64,000 nucleotides of DNA from Puffinus mauretanicus (lineage: Eukaryota > Chordata > Aves > Procellariiformes > Procellariidae): contig JAJKFH010003627.1 in assembly GCA_023333565.1 (NCBI GenBank), positions 6,305,501 through 6,369,500 on the forward strand. The letters run 5' to 3'. The notes beneath the pieces are model-generated. The model had not been told where the DNA came from. It saw nothing but the letters and a program-made list of their open reading frames with translations, and did not search any database. Shown here piece by piece: positions 34,290 to 47,500 of this stretch. A program made the translations under genes and the position numbers. The first letter of the stretch is position 1, and every line of letters starts with the position of its first letter.

Positions 34290-37200
34290 GTTAAGACACA
34301 CCTGCATTTCCTGATGCCATAGTTACCGGTGTTACTGAAATGTACAATTTTTCACGAAAAGGCTATTAGGTCCAACCCAGCTTTGGCTGATGTTGGATTG
34401 GAAATAAATCCACTGAGAATTACTGAATCCAAAGACCTCACCTGGCTCAGGAAGCCCCTGAGCTGGCAAAGGCTGGAGGCTGGGAGGGTATCGGGGGAAA
34501 GGATCCCTACAGAGCTGCCCTGGTGTTTGTACTCCTCACTAGACATCTGCGTTGGCCATTGGCAGTGGTGGGATGATGAGTTATGTGGACCTTTAGTGTG
34601 ATCCAGTACCTCTCCTCTTAGGTTGTTATGGTAGAAAATATTTATTGTCTGGTGGGCTCAGCCTAATCCTGGTGGACCCTTCCCATGTCCCAGAAATCAG
34701 CTACAAGCTGACAATACAACTTACCCCGGAAAGCGAGAAGAGCCTGGGTGGGCTCTTGCAGCGTATCAAGGAGCATGAAGCATGAATTCAAACTTTTGTT
34801 CAACTTTCCAACCACTGCAGTGCCACAAATGCAGTCAAGGATCCAACATTGACAATCTCATGGGATGTTGTGATGCTGCTAAATTTAAAAGAATAAGGCT
34901 ATTTTTAGCATAAACAGTTAACAGTGTCCCACAAATCATATTGAGAGGCATGGTTCTGATTATAGATCCGTAACACGTTTGCCATGATAAAAACCAGAGC
35001 TGCATCAGGTGATCTTGTTAACGCAATATTTGTACACTCCAGTAATAGATGCAGCTGTGGCTAAAAAGTTCTTAAAAAAAAAAAAAATCAGCAGTTCTAT
35101 TTTACTAGCAATCATTCATTTATAAACTGTAGCAGAGGAGTAGCTAGAATCAGAGGCAAGACCTACTAGTCTGGAGGTCGAGAAGGACTATAAAATGAGA
35201 AACATGTTCCACTCGCAGGACAGATGTCCTTTCCCCTTGGCTGACTCTCCTCAACACCTGTTCCACTTGAGACTTACGCCTACCTTCAACTTGACTTCGT
35301 TTTGACATAAATACTGCTTAAAGTTTAACGTGTGCTCACGAGCTTTGCTGGATAAAGATGGACATAGGTGTGCACCTAAAACTTTTCTTAAATTGCCCTT
35401 CTGAATAGTTTCTTTTAAGAGGGGTAAGAGAGAATTTCTGCTATCAGACTCGCTGATCTTGATTTTGTAAGGGGCCGAGTGTGCTGGGAGATGCTGGAAG
35501 CGTAGACCCTTCTCAGCCTGGTCACTCTGGTGAATATTTCACATTTATGACATGCATTACTGCCGGGGACCAGGTTCTTAGCCAGTACCCGTATAGTTGG
35601 CTATAGTGGGCAGCTTGGTGTGAGGTGAGCCACTATTGGCCCCAGGTCATTGGGCAATGGGGACGCTCACCGGTTCACCACAACCGTGGATGATGGGACT
35701 TCTTACAGCATTGGTTTCTGATTCAATTTGTTCTGGTTCCCTTTGGCTCCAGTCAGCTGTTTCTACAACTTTAGTGTGTATCTGAACTAACTAGAACTGT
35801 GAGCCCTGACGTATTTTGAGTTTGGGAAACATGGGGAAAAATACATGGAGAAACATACTCATTACTTGCCTCACCTGTCCAGTCCCCAGTAGGTCTAAGG
35901 ATTTACAAGGAGCTCTCCCAAGGTTAGACATCCAGGTTTTCATGGGGCTGAGTTCAGCAGTTTGTGAGATCAAACAGAGAGCACTAAGTCCTGAGTTTGT
36001 TTCAGATACTAAATTTAAACTCTGATGGGGAACTTGGGAATTTTTTTTTTTCTGCTGAAGAGTTTTTTTTTTTTGCAAACTGAAAACAAGACGTGCATAA
36101 AATTCCAGGTAATCATTTTCTCTTGGAAAATGTCATTTGCTTAAAATTAAAATTATTCATAGGTTTAATCTGGCAAAATTGTACTTCATGAAGGAAGTTC
36201 AGTTGGAGGTTTTATACAGTCCTTTGCTGGGATACCAACGTGAGCAGTTCCAGTTTGTAATTGTAGAACGATCTTTTGTCTTGAACTTCGATTTTACAAC
36301 ATCACATATAAAAATTAGTTCATAAGTGCGCATCAAAAGCTGTTTTCATCCTTTTGGGCCTATGAGATGCCTTTGGCATCTAGACATCAGTCTGGTTTCT
36401 TGGCTCTTCATTATCAGCCACATGGCACTGTTTAGTCAGCTGCTCCCTCCTGTGATACATCCAAGATAAACTCATGCCTTGGAGAGGCAAAATTGCACAA
36501 TTCCCACCATCTTTGAAATGCAGCTTGTTCTTCCAGACTGGACCTGTCTTGGGTCCACTGGGCAATGTCCTAGGAGTTCACTTAAGGAGTTTTTCCAATA
36601 AATGTAGCTACTGCACTTTTGTCTAGATCACATTTGAAGAGGCACTTTCTGGCTCTCCTTCCCTTGGAAAGTCATGCGCCTCCCACTTGGATGAGCTCTG
36701 TTAGGGTGATCTGTGACTTAGTCTTGCTTTCTTTAGCCCAGATAATCCTAAGCTCGGACCTGCAAACCTGAGCACCCTGAAGCTGAGAGAAGCTTGAAAC
36801 TGAAACCTAGACCAGCTCCTATTTTCATAAGTGATCCCCGAGGGATGCAATGAATGCTCCGGGTTGTAACTGCATTGTACGGTGTCTCATTGCCCTGTGG
36901 GAAGGGAAGTGTCTGAAACTGAGGTGCTGGTGTGAGTTTGGGGACGTTTGCACTTACTCAGGTGCAGGTTGTGTGCCTGGTGGGGTTGCTGATACCTTTT
37001 CAGGCCTGTGACTTCCCATTCAGTAAACGTGCTGTGGTCTCCCATTGCTGTGCTTGCTTTCATCTCCGCTCCCCTTGTCGATGGCCTGGAGAGATGCACT
37101 GGGAGCATTTAAAACCCCTTTGGGATGACGCCTGGTAGCTTTGCATCCCACAGCCTCTGAAGCTGCAAGCCAGCTCCACCTGAGCTGAAGGTGGTTGTGG

Positions 37201-38225
37201 TCCTCCAGAGGCAGTCTACCCAGCCTCGAAGAGGCCAGTGGTGGGACTTTGAGTGAAAGGAGACGAATGGGACTTGATGGACCAACAGCAAAGTGGCCTG
37301 GGAGAAGTAAGGGCTCCATGGGATTGTGATGTTTCGTTCGGGATGCCTTGCCCCCCCTGCCATCAGGCAGTAGCATGGTGCCAAGGGGACAACAGCGCGG
37401 GGCCCATCGGCTCGCATTTGCTGAGAGAGAACATGAGAATCAACAGTGGAGCCAGCCTCTCCCCCTTCCCATTTCTTCTTCCAAAAAATGGCTAATGTAA
37501 ATAAATTGTCTGTTCACATGTGTTTTGGCATCTGAATGGAAACACTTGTCTGTGTGCCCCCACCAGCCCCGCTCCCTCCCTCCCTCGGCGCTTTTGCTAA
37601 ATGAGCCTTTCTTGCTCAGCCTCAGCTCAACCCAGAGTTATTCCGTTGGTATTTCCCGCTTTGGACTGATAACGAGCCCAAGGAGCGGGCTGTAAAGCTG
37701 GTGACATATACCAGCCCTAATAACGTCCGGGAGCTAAAAGGTCCCCAAGCCCTGGTTTGTGCAGCAGATAAACATTGGGCAGGGACCCAGGGACTGCCCA
37801 AAACCTGCGGGTCGGGTTCTGTGCGTACCGCTCCCTTGTCCTGGTCCCTGTGGGAGCTCAGACTTGTTAAAGACTCCTCCCTTGGTGCTAGCAAAAACAT
37901 GGCAGTCTCCACGGTGTTCCCTGGAACACCAGTCTTGCATGGAAACTCTTGATGTGGCTATACCTTAACATTATTGATAGTAAGTTACCGAAGGGGAAAA
38001 TAACATATATTTAATAATAGAATTTCATTAAATAGGTTATTGCAGGGAAAAATACTCATACAAATTCATTTTGACTGGGTCACTCTAACTTCAGGCTGTT
38101 TTGCACAGGCAAGGAGAAGAGAGGTGGTAGGTCACATGTTGCAAAATGCTTCAGATGCTTCCAGTTGGGAAAAATAAATATTCAGGCAATTACAATGCCC
38201 CTTGTTAACAGAGGAGATGGAAACA
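34290..38225. other. Intron stretch, no gene recognised
   Basis: No exon or nameable element. T runs at about 36041-36074 flank TCTGCTGAAGAG. A CT-rich segment, CTCCCTCCCTCCCTC, lies at about 37570-37584 just before a short CpG-containing stretch. Confidence 0.5.
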
Positions 38226-38720
38226 TATTGTCATCCTCCTCACGATGTGCATTTCCTGTGCTGCGGGATAATCAGCCACCGAGACATCCTTAATCTTGTT
38301 GGATTATTTGCAGCTGCACCTGACTGAACTTTCTCTCTCCTGATTAACATTTGATTAAATCCACTTTTAAAATGCCAGCATGACTGCAGCACTGGGGGAG
38401 CACTTGCAGAGAGTGTTTTGCTCTCCATCCTGATTGCATCTGAATTAATTATGCTAAGTGCAGTGACAGCAACAATATTGATGTAACAGAAGTTTATTTG
38501 GTTGATGTGGTCATTCAGACAAGAGGGCTGTGAGCAGCTTCACGTGCTTCAGCTGTGGCCTCCCATGAGGAGGAAAATGTCATTCATTATTATTCAGATT
38601 GACCTGATTTGGGTAATTTCTTTCTGGGGGCGAGGTAGTTTTGGAATCTCATTAGCTTACCGACATTTGCATGTGTTAATAGAGTTCTTGCTTGTTTTTA
38701 ATCTTCCGTTCCTTCCTTAC
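38226..38720. promoter_or_regulatory. Candidate conserved non-coding (enhancer-like) segment
   Basis: An AT-rich, CpG-poor block dense in homeodomain-type and related motifs: GGATAATCAG, CCTTAATC, TTGATTAAATC, GAATTAATTATGC, TTTGCATGTGTTAAT. It has little simple sequence and no repeat that I recognise. This texture is typical of vertebrate developmental enhancers, but conservation cannot be seen from one sequence, so the call is inference. Confidence 0.25.
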
Positions 38721-41700
38721 CATTGCAAATGGGAGTTTGGTGAAAATCAGGGAGTTGGGTTAGGGGGCTGAAAACTTTCTAGATGGCATTTTGGGCCTGC
38801 TGTGCCATCTTCTGTTTGTGGCCTCCGACCGACGCACACTGTTGCGGGAAGGCGTTTCTTCTCCCACGGCCCGGGGAGCGGGGCTCCTGCGAGGACGCAG
38901 GGGTGCCACCATCGCTCTCAGCCCTGCCCTGCTGCATGTGCCAGAGGGGAAGAAGTCCTCATTTCACTGTAAAGACATGTAGCATTTATCGGAAATCATT
39001 TTTTACCTGCATTGTATACTTAATTGCCAGTGCCTCAAGTTTATCTGAGTTTGTCCTGCTGTATGAAAACCCAGGAGCAAATCCTGCCAGGAACAAATGT
39101 CTTAAGAATATAATCCGTGTTCAAGTACGGTTATCTCCGGCAGCAGGGTTGGTGGGCTCCCTTTTCAGCAGGCTCTGGTGTGATGGAGGGACGAACCACG
39201 AGCTCTGCTACGCACAGACATCCTGGGGTCAGAGGGGCCTTCCAGGGTGGCGGAAGGTGAAGGGGAAGCCGTGTAGTGGTCTGCAGCAGCGTGCTCTGGG
39301 TTGGGCAGGGTTTGCTAAAGCCTGCGACCTCCGAATGCCCATCGCCGCACTGACTGCTGCATCAGGCGGAGGATTGCATTCTCCACAGCAGATATATTTT
39401 ACATTGTATGACTTAACCGTAAAAATCTAGCCCTGGGTTATTGCCTTTGTACTGACAGTCGTTGGCCCGAATCCGGTTAGTCTACCTTGATGGTCTTTAT
39501 TGGAGGATGCATGAGTGACTTGAACTGCTCACAATCTAATATACAATAGATAAGTGCTTGGAAATCTTATAAAAGAAGAGCTTTAAAGCAGTTTTCTCAG
39601 GCCTCATGAACATCTGTGTGCTGTGATTATTTTCTCTTTTGTTTCGCTAACAGGTGTTTGTGCATGATTTGCTTAAAGAAGTCACTTACCTGCCAGGCAG
39701 CCCGTTATGGGGATGCGAGACACTGAACAGATATTTTATCTTGCTCTGGGATACCTGTTTCTGTTCTTCCAGATCCTGTGGCCTATTAGTATAAAACCAT
39801 AGCTTTTTCCGCAACAGCTTTCCTCTCCTATCAGTTGATGTTTTGAACCTATAACAAGTCAGGAAAGGAAAAGGGAAAGTTGCTTTTTTTTTTTGGTCCA
39901 AAAAAGCATTATTATTTTTTTCTAAATGAGTAACAAAAAACTGTTCTCCAAAATATATTTAGATCCCCCCCGCCCTCCCCTTTCTGAAAAGGAAAATGAA
40001 AAGTCCAAAAACTCATTAAAACAGAAACTTGGGGGAAGATTCTTGGGGAAACTTTCATGGAGGGAAAGGGAATATCTTTAAAAATCTTTTCCTGAAAAAT
40101 GACCTACTCTGTGACACCTGTGCCTGGAACTAAAAATGAATAATGTTTGTTTGTTTAAAGAATGCTTGGAAAATTCATTTTCAGGCCAGCTACAGATTAA
40201 GGGTTGGGTTTTTTGGTTTTGGTTTGGGGTGGTTTGTTTTTTTTCCCCCCTCATAGCCTTGCTGTTTGTTTGCTGTAGACTCGTTTTCCTTTCTGCAGCT
40301 TCTCTCTCATGGCTGCACCACAACTGTGTTCCTCCCGTCATCTACTCCTTACTCAGACAAAAGGCCCTGCAGTGGGAGCCTGGACCTAACTTTGTAGTTT
40401 GCTGCTGCAGATCTCCACAGTGACTCTACATTTGTTTCACCTTTTTTCCCATGAACCCAGTGAACTCCCTGGACTTTTTTTTTATAATTTTGGAAGGGAT
40501 TTTGACTAGTTGGGTTTTTTTCAAAGAGTTTTCTTGCCTGATCGCTGGAGGCTGAATGGGTGAACAAAAACATCTGGGCTAAAAAAAAACGAAAATAAGT
40601 TAATAATAATCCAGATAGGCTTGTTTATTGAGCTTTGAGTCTCTGGCAAATAGCTGACTGTAGCTGTATTAAATTACCCTCTGCAAGTATCTAGTCTTCA
40701 TTTGTAACCCAGCCTTACAATTTGCTCCGTACTGATTCTGCACCTAGTCCCTCCCCCACAGTTCCCATTTCGAAACATAGGCCTTTTACGGAATTTTTTC
40801 TCATGATGGTATGGCTGATAATAAATTTTATCACCATTTTACCTCTGAAAGGGGCCATTTGTAGATTGGTCCTTGCTTTTGCTACATTCTCTACAGGTAT
40901 TTTCCTCCTGCATGATCAAGCCATGTGTTTTCACCGTGGGTAGGTTGTTCAGGGAATATTTCTTTCCTACCAGTGATATGAGTTATTGAAAAGAGAAGCA
41001 ATATAAAGAGAATAAAGCAGGTGACATGTCAAAGCATAATTACTGCGATTGATGCATTTGGAGTATGAAGGCAACATCACCATAAAAAGATCTCTTGGTC
41101 CTTCTCTGGAGGTTACTCATCTGCTATCAGGGTAGCAGCTTTCAGATTCACTCACAGACCATTTCTTTGCATTTATAAGACAGCTCTACCACATGAAACG
41201 GTAGAAAAGCATGTCGTGGCAAATAAAGAAGTTGCTAAGCTCTCTCTTGCTTGGTTTTCCAGCTTGGATAGTTGGGTAGTTCCATCCTTGTCTGAATTAA
41301 GAGTGAGTAAATGCTGCCCATCTTCGTTTACTCTATACCCTCCCCAGCTTTGAGATAACCACTGTGCTTTCCTCAGCTTCGAAGCTGAAGAGGCTTTATG
41401 ACCTGGATGACTATCAGTAGGACATGAAGGGAGACTGCTTCATCGAGAGGCAAAGCCTCGTTCTTTATGCTTGTTCTTCCCTGCCTGTGTCTGGACCTGT
41501 CTAGCAGGGCTGCCCATGGTTGAACTCTTCTTCATTGACTGGGAAGCCTGAGGAGCCTCACTTTGAAACATCTGAGAAGCATCTAACTTGGCGCAAAAAT
41601 TCCATGTGAATAACCTGAATAAGGCACCACAGTTCCCGTGTGTCTGGTGCTGGGATCCCTGTGCCCAAACGCAGGAACATGCCCTAAAGGGGATGCTCTT

Positions 41701-44485
41701 CCATGGAGAGCTGGTTTAATTCACGGGAGATGTGGGGAAGGTTCCCAGGCCACAGGCTTTGGGCAAACCCCTAGGCTGCTCCTCTTGTCAGAAGGGCTGA
41801 AATATTTCCTTTCTGCCTTGGCTTTGGGATATGAACACGCATCTGTAGTGTAATCCAAAGTAGCAGGCTGAGGTTCAAGGAATTACTGTGGTGTAGCACA
41901 GTAACAATTAAAAGGCTGCAGTGTCCTTATTTTATATATAAATTCCCAGTACAGGAGATGTGCTGTATCTTTTTTAGTAGCTTTATTAAGAGACTTAAAA
42001 CTGCAGGTGTCCATTAGTTTTGCTGTGTATTCTGGAGGAGTCTCTGTGCCACCAGAGGAAAACTCTCCTTGTGCTTTTCTAAACTCCTTCCAAGACAGTG
42101 GTTGAAAATCAGGGGAAATAAATGCCGTTATCATCACCACACATGCGGGATGTTGAAAAGCAGGATTTCTCTTCCAGGGAGAGAAATGTGTTTATACTCT
42201 AAGTTGAATCAAAAAAAAAGCAATGTTTAAAAGGTTTTGGAACAGAAATTCCAGCCTGCCCCAAAATGAACCTCAGTAGAAACCCCACTGTGTTTCCCTC
42301 TTGAGGATGACCAAACACTGCCAAGTATTGAAGACAGCAGATAGCCATCATGCAAAGGTGTGATCTGTGGCATCATTTTAACATTGACATTAATATTTCG
42401 ACATAACGTGGCAGTCAAAAGTGGATGCTATTCAAAAAGTAAATGAATGCTATTAGAAAGAAATGATGAAAATTCTAACAATGATATGACAACGTCCAAA
42501 TGATTGAAACCAAATTTTCCCTTTCAGTAATTTTGTCAAAACTGACATCTTCTGCAAAATGTTTTGGAGCTGAGACAGCATCTCCCAGGAGAAAAATATT
42601 GCTTAAAAAAAATTATTTAATTAGGCAGATTCAATGCACATTATAAAACTTAATAGTTGTTTAGGTTTGTAAGAGAAAAGCAATGTGGAATTTAATAGCA
42701 GAATGTTCTAATGAAGCGCATCTTTTAATCAATAAATTACTATGATTCTAGTTCACCATCTTTCTCCACCTCCTCTAGCAGCTGAGTACCAGCTGGGTTG
42801 GAAATGCTCTCGTTGATATAACTGAATGCAGACAGCTAATTTGGTAGTGTTTTAACCTACTTTGTACTTGTCTTTACTCTCATTTTCGCATGGCCTCCTG
42901 CTACAAACCATGCCCTAGATGGGAGGACAAAGGGAGATCTGAAGAACACACTTTCTTTTGTGGGTTTACGACGTTGAGTAGCGAAAGGATTGTTTTCATT
43001 ACTAACATCCTGCTGTAGTAAAAGATCAAATTTAGTACATATGACAATTGTTATATTACTTAATCCACTGTTTGCCTTCTAATTTAGCTTGAGTTTGCCT
43101 TGTTATTTGGTATGTTAGAGGAAGGCTACAATTTAGCTATTTGGCACACCCTTCTTATCATCATGTATACTTTAATATCGCATGCTGGTGGAGCCTCCAG
43201 CTGTAAGACGTCACAGGATAGCAATCTCCCCAGCTCGTCCTAGCTGACTTGGGGGGAGGATGCATCTGGTGTCAATTTTGGCAGACCTCTCCATCACAGC
43301 TTGGCAGATCTTTTTGTTTACGGGAATGCGGGTACACAAGATGCCGTGTGCTGTGCTGCGGAGACAGGTGTCTGGGTGCTGGGTTCTGTGCTTGGTGCAT
43401 GGAGGTTACAGAATGGGTGCATGTTTTTGGGGACCTCTGGTCGCATGGTGGTGAACTGCATCTCTGCTGGTTTTCTGGTTGTCCAAGAGGGTATCTTCAC
43501 GCAACACCTGCTGCAATAGTGTTGGAGAGCAGCAGAACCAAGTGCTGTATCCGTACCACCTTCTGGGAGCAGTTCCCAGCATGGCTGTCCCCAGACCCGT
43601 GCCCATGTGTCATACTTGGGGCAGGGAGTGAGCTGACTGGTACCTTGCATGGATGACCAGGCGCGCGGTGCCCAGGAGAGCTGCTTGGCTGGTTTCTGTG
43701 CAGCAGTGCACACGTAACCTGTGAGAAGAGAGCCCAGTTGGGAAGCACAAAGCTGTAGCTTTTCTGTGGCTTCAGAGCTTTGTGCAACCGGCATAACTCA
43801 AAGCTTAGGAAAAGCCACCAGACTGTGTGGTAAAGACCAGAAGTGTGAGCAGCATGTCTGGGGAAGTTGGTTCATGGATCTTCTGTGATTCTGGGAGACT
43901 GCTTTTTATTAACCTGTTTTTTATTATGCTAGTTTGCCAAACCTGAGAGCAATAGAGAGGTTGTCTTTTTGTGCTTTAGAAGGCGTGAGAAAGTAGAGCC
44001 AGGCATTGTGCTACTCATCCCAAAGGGCAAGTTGCATCTCCAGCAGCAGGATATCTAAGTGAGCTTTGCTCTGCATCCTCAAGGGCAAATCATATGGAAG
44101 CCTAACCTTGCCAAGCAAGCTCCACGGAAGGATAATTTATGTGTAAGGTCCCTCTGAGGGCATTGAGCGTCGTCCAGCCCATGCAGAGACAAGCCTGGCT
44201 ACTGCTGGTAGGAGAAATTGCCATGGAGTAATTTGTGGCATTGTAGGACTTGGTGAGGTTGATGGGGTTTGTAGGGCGGTATCATGAGTTGCTAGAAAGG
44301 TTTTGAACGGTGCTGACATGGTTCGTGTCATTTTGGAGTCTAATAAACCACTTGTCTAATTGTAGGGAGGCAAATTCTGGGTTCATTGAAGTAGATTGAG
44401 CTCCTGGGTCACTCTTCTGGGTGCTGTCCTGGCTACAAAGCAATGGGCAGTGGAGCACCACTCCACCTCAAATCACATCCAAATC
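38721..44485. other. Intron stretch, no gene recognised
   Basis: Includes a CpG-containing patch at about 38820-38920 in which an ATG-started frame of 215 codons (38783-39430) is open but has no domain, splice context or recognisable homology. A T/G-rich tract lies at 40201-40250, and AT-rich DNA at 42400-42760. No RNA gene was seen. Confidence 0.5.
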
Positions 44486-44490
44486 TCTTT

Positions 44491-44507
44491 GGGGGGGGAG
44501 GGGAGGG
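44491..44507 (+). repeat. G-rich tract G8-A-G4-A-G3
   Basis: A short G-run cluster; G8 supplies two runs, so it meets a four-run quadruplex pattern. Confidence 0.7.
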
Positions 44508-44509
44508 AG

Positions 44510-47500
44510 TTTATTTCGTTAGATACGTGAATGTTTAGTAAATAGCTGCTGGGATCCAGGATAATATCACGGTGTTTTCTTTGGTTTTTTTCTGGATTTT
44601 TTTTGTGGTGGACAGAAGTATTCCAGTAGCATTTTAGGAAAAATCACATTGCAGAAGTGAAGATACGATTATCAGACTCCCTTTTATTTTGAGGATAAGC
44701 AGGATTCAGCCCATCGGAGGCAAGATGTTTGCATGTGGCCATTCAGCTTGTGTGCCACACATGTGATCAATTTAACCAGGGGAGGATTTAGGCAGGGTGG
44801 GGAGGCCGATGTTTCTTGTGACATGTGGAATGTTAAGCCACAAAAATGCAACCACAAAATCAGCAGATTAGAATTCCCATTTGTAAGGAATAAATAATCA
44901 TTATGGTGAGATAGTCCACAAGGGATTAACTCGGCTGCTTCCAATTCTGTTGCTCTGTTATTCGATGTGCTGTGACATTTTTTCCACGCACATATCTCCC
45001 TCTTTTTTTTTTTTGTTATATTTTCCTTTTTTTTTCTTTTCCTGGTTGGTATTGTAGTTGTCACGGTGATTTATGGGAATGAATGCAACTTTGCGAGGTT
45101 TGTTTCTGTACATACCTCTTGGTTGTCTTCTTGCTTGTAATTATGTTATGCACCTGTTGTTCCCCATTGGGGCCCACGTGCTCGGAGAACCGATGCTCAC
45201 GTTGCAGTTGGTTTACTCGGTTTTACAACATTTGTTAGCCGCATCTGATAGATCTGTTCTGGCTTTGTGCCGAAGAGCTGCCTGGCAGCATAAATCATTC
45301 TTGAACTGAAGAGAAGAGCACGGTATCTATTTCAGGTTCCCACCCACCAGAGCCTCATAAATCTACGCAAATGTTTCAAGAAACAGGTTTGATTGTTTAG
45401 AATGAGCTAATGCTGCAAAGCCGTTCTTAGTCCTGAACTAAGTCTGGGACTCTGACTCCCTAGGCTTATAGGGTTAACTTAGATTTATAGGATATGTCTA
45501 CATCGCTCTTAAAAAGCAAGCTTGAGAGCAGTGGAGGGAGGGCTGGCTTCTCAGCTCCACAAGCTTCTCATCTACATGGAGGCCTCCCTGACCATGTCTC
45601 TTGGTGCTGAGTACCTGATGTCACGTTAACTGCTCTGTTAACCTGCCTGGCATACGTAGGCGTGTGCCTGCATCCTCCGGTAGGAAGTCTCCAAACGGGT
45701 GCTGAAAGCGTTCCCCTGCCTTTTCTCAAAACACAATGTGCGTGTATCCTTAATTTGCCCTTTTAGCCCAAAGACTAGGGAGGAGGCGTAAGCTGCTTTA
45801 TTAGACAGAGGAGAAAAATGTACATTTCTGAGGATGACCTTAGATGCTCTGAATTTCCTTCAGAGGAGCCCCTCTCCTCCAAGGAGACTGGCTTTCTAAC
45901 GTAGACCTGTATTAGGTGGTGTGAATGGGCTGGGTGGTGCTACCCTTTGCAAGCCTTCAGGGCCATACAGGGTGTTTTCGTTCAGGGTGAGAAATCACCT
46001 GTGGCCGTTTGTAGCTCACAGCTCTTCCATGGCTTTCTGTTCCAAATTAATAGCCTAACTCCATGAGCATGGAGTTATCCTTTATCCCACATAGACCCTA
46101 TCTAGTTCGTCCTTGAGGTAGTCACTCTGGTGTTTTGTAGATCTCTCTTCCGTGCTAAGGGAATTCTTGGAACGTGACAAAACCCTTTGGCTTTCAGAAA
46201 TTTTCTGATCATCCCTTGATCAAAAATTTACTTGATGGAAGAGTGTCTCTGTTCACAACATTTTACCAATGGGCGTATTTTCTCTTCTAGTATCATCGCT
46301 GCAACTCTTCCCAAGTGAGTAAGGAAGTCACTCTTTTGTGTATCATAAAGGAATGTGTCAGCAGTTTCATAATTGTCTTACAGCTATTTTTTATAAACTT
46401 TACAGGAGACTAGTGCAGGAAGCAGGAAAAATGTGGCTAGGGTCTTTAGGTTAAGTAAATTAGCATTTGGCAAAGTCTCTGAGCATGATTTCAAATGTAA
46501 TCTATAAGCTACGACAAGTCTTACTGTGAAGAGAGCAATTATTGAAGATCTGTTTGCAGCTGTATTGATTTCTCTGATACCGAAGAAGAGGTTGTCTCCT
46601 TTGCTGCAGAGAGAACAGATCAGTCCTGTCTTCTCTACCTACATGCCTGTTTGGATGAAAACTGTCGATATTTAATGTTACTGAGACTTCTACTCTGCTT
46701 TTAAACTTTGCTGAACTGACCAAATCACTTGAAGGCCCCTAACAAAAACCTGGGGAGAACATGGTCAGAGAAGCTTCATTTCCATGGGAAGTCAGACTGA
46801 AGAATAGCCCCATGGTAAGCAGCGGTTTGACGTGTCCTCGCTGCGGACGGGAAGCACCAATTCGCAGCCTCCCTCACCCCCGGCATGCAGCAGTGAAGTG
46901 GCACCTCCAGGTATTTGAGTTTGCAAAGCACGGGCAAGCACAAGCTGGGCAAACACTGCACGTACCCTCTTGTAACATTAGCTTCCCAGAGCGTAGGTGT
47001 ATTTAGAAAGGACCATCAGAAGTTTCATGCAGTATTCATCTTTCAGACAAAAGCATAGTAATCAGCAATAATTCTCAAGGCACTCCTTGGAATTCAAGAT
47101 AAAAAAGGATAAAAAACCCCACCAAACTTGGTATTTGCCTATCTTTTGTGCTGTCTGATTTTCCGTGTAATCTATGAGGATGTGATTCAGCAAAGCGCTT
47201 CCTGCCATGCCTAACTCTGAACGTGTGAGGGATCCCACTGACTCTGCTGGAACAGGAGCGTGGTGCTCGGCATGGCGTGCCTTGGAGGTGTGGCATGCAC
47301 TAACCCAGCAGATTCCTGTGATTACAAAGCATTTCTGCACGATTGGTTCCACAGGTCAAATGAGGGCTTCAGGTATTTCATGCAGGCTTGAATTTCACTT
47401 GTGTTGGCAGCAGTGACTTCCAAGACGAGATGCATGAGTGGTTGCAGTATTTTGCTGTAAACTTCGAGGACTGGCTTTGACACTTGCTCTGGACATGTAC

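Noticed and set aside
36615..36665. GAGGCACTTTCTGGCTC considered as the missing next exon (His-Phe-Leu)
   Set aside because: No AG acceptor immediately precedes the required base, and the reading frame does not continue into the Gly-Asn-Asn-Thr expected in TIKI proteins.
38783..39430. 215-codon ATG frame
   Set aside because: Composition is irregular, with Cys/Trp-rich and GC-patch-driven stretches, and there is no recognisable domain or exon boundary. It is best explained by chance openness in a locally GC-rich segment.
45473..45530. GGATATGTCTACATCGC as a DNA-transposon terminus
   Set aside because: Only the first dozen bases resemble the reptile element; no inverted terminus or target duplication was found.
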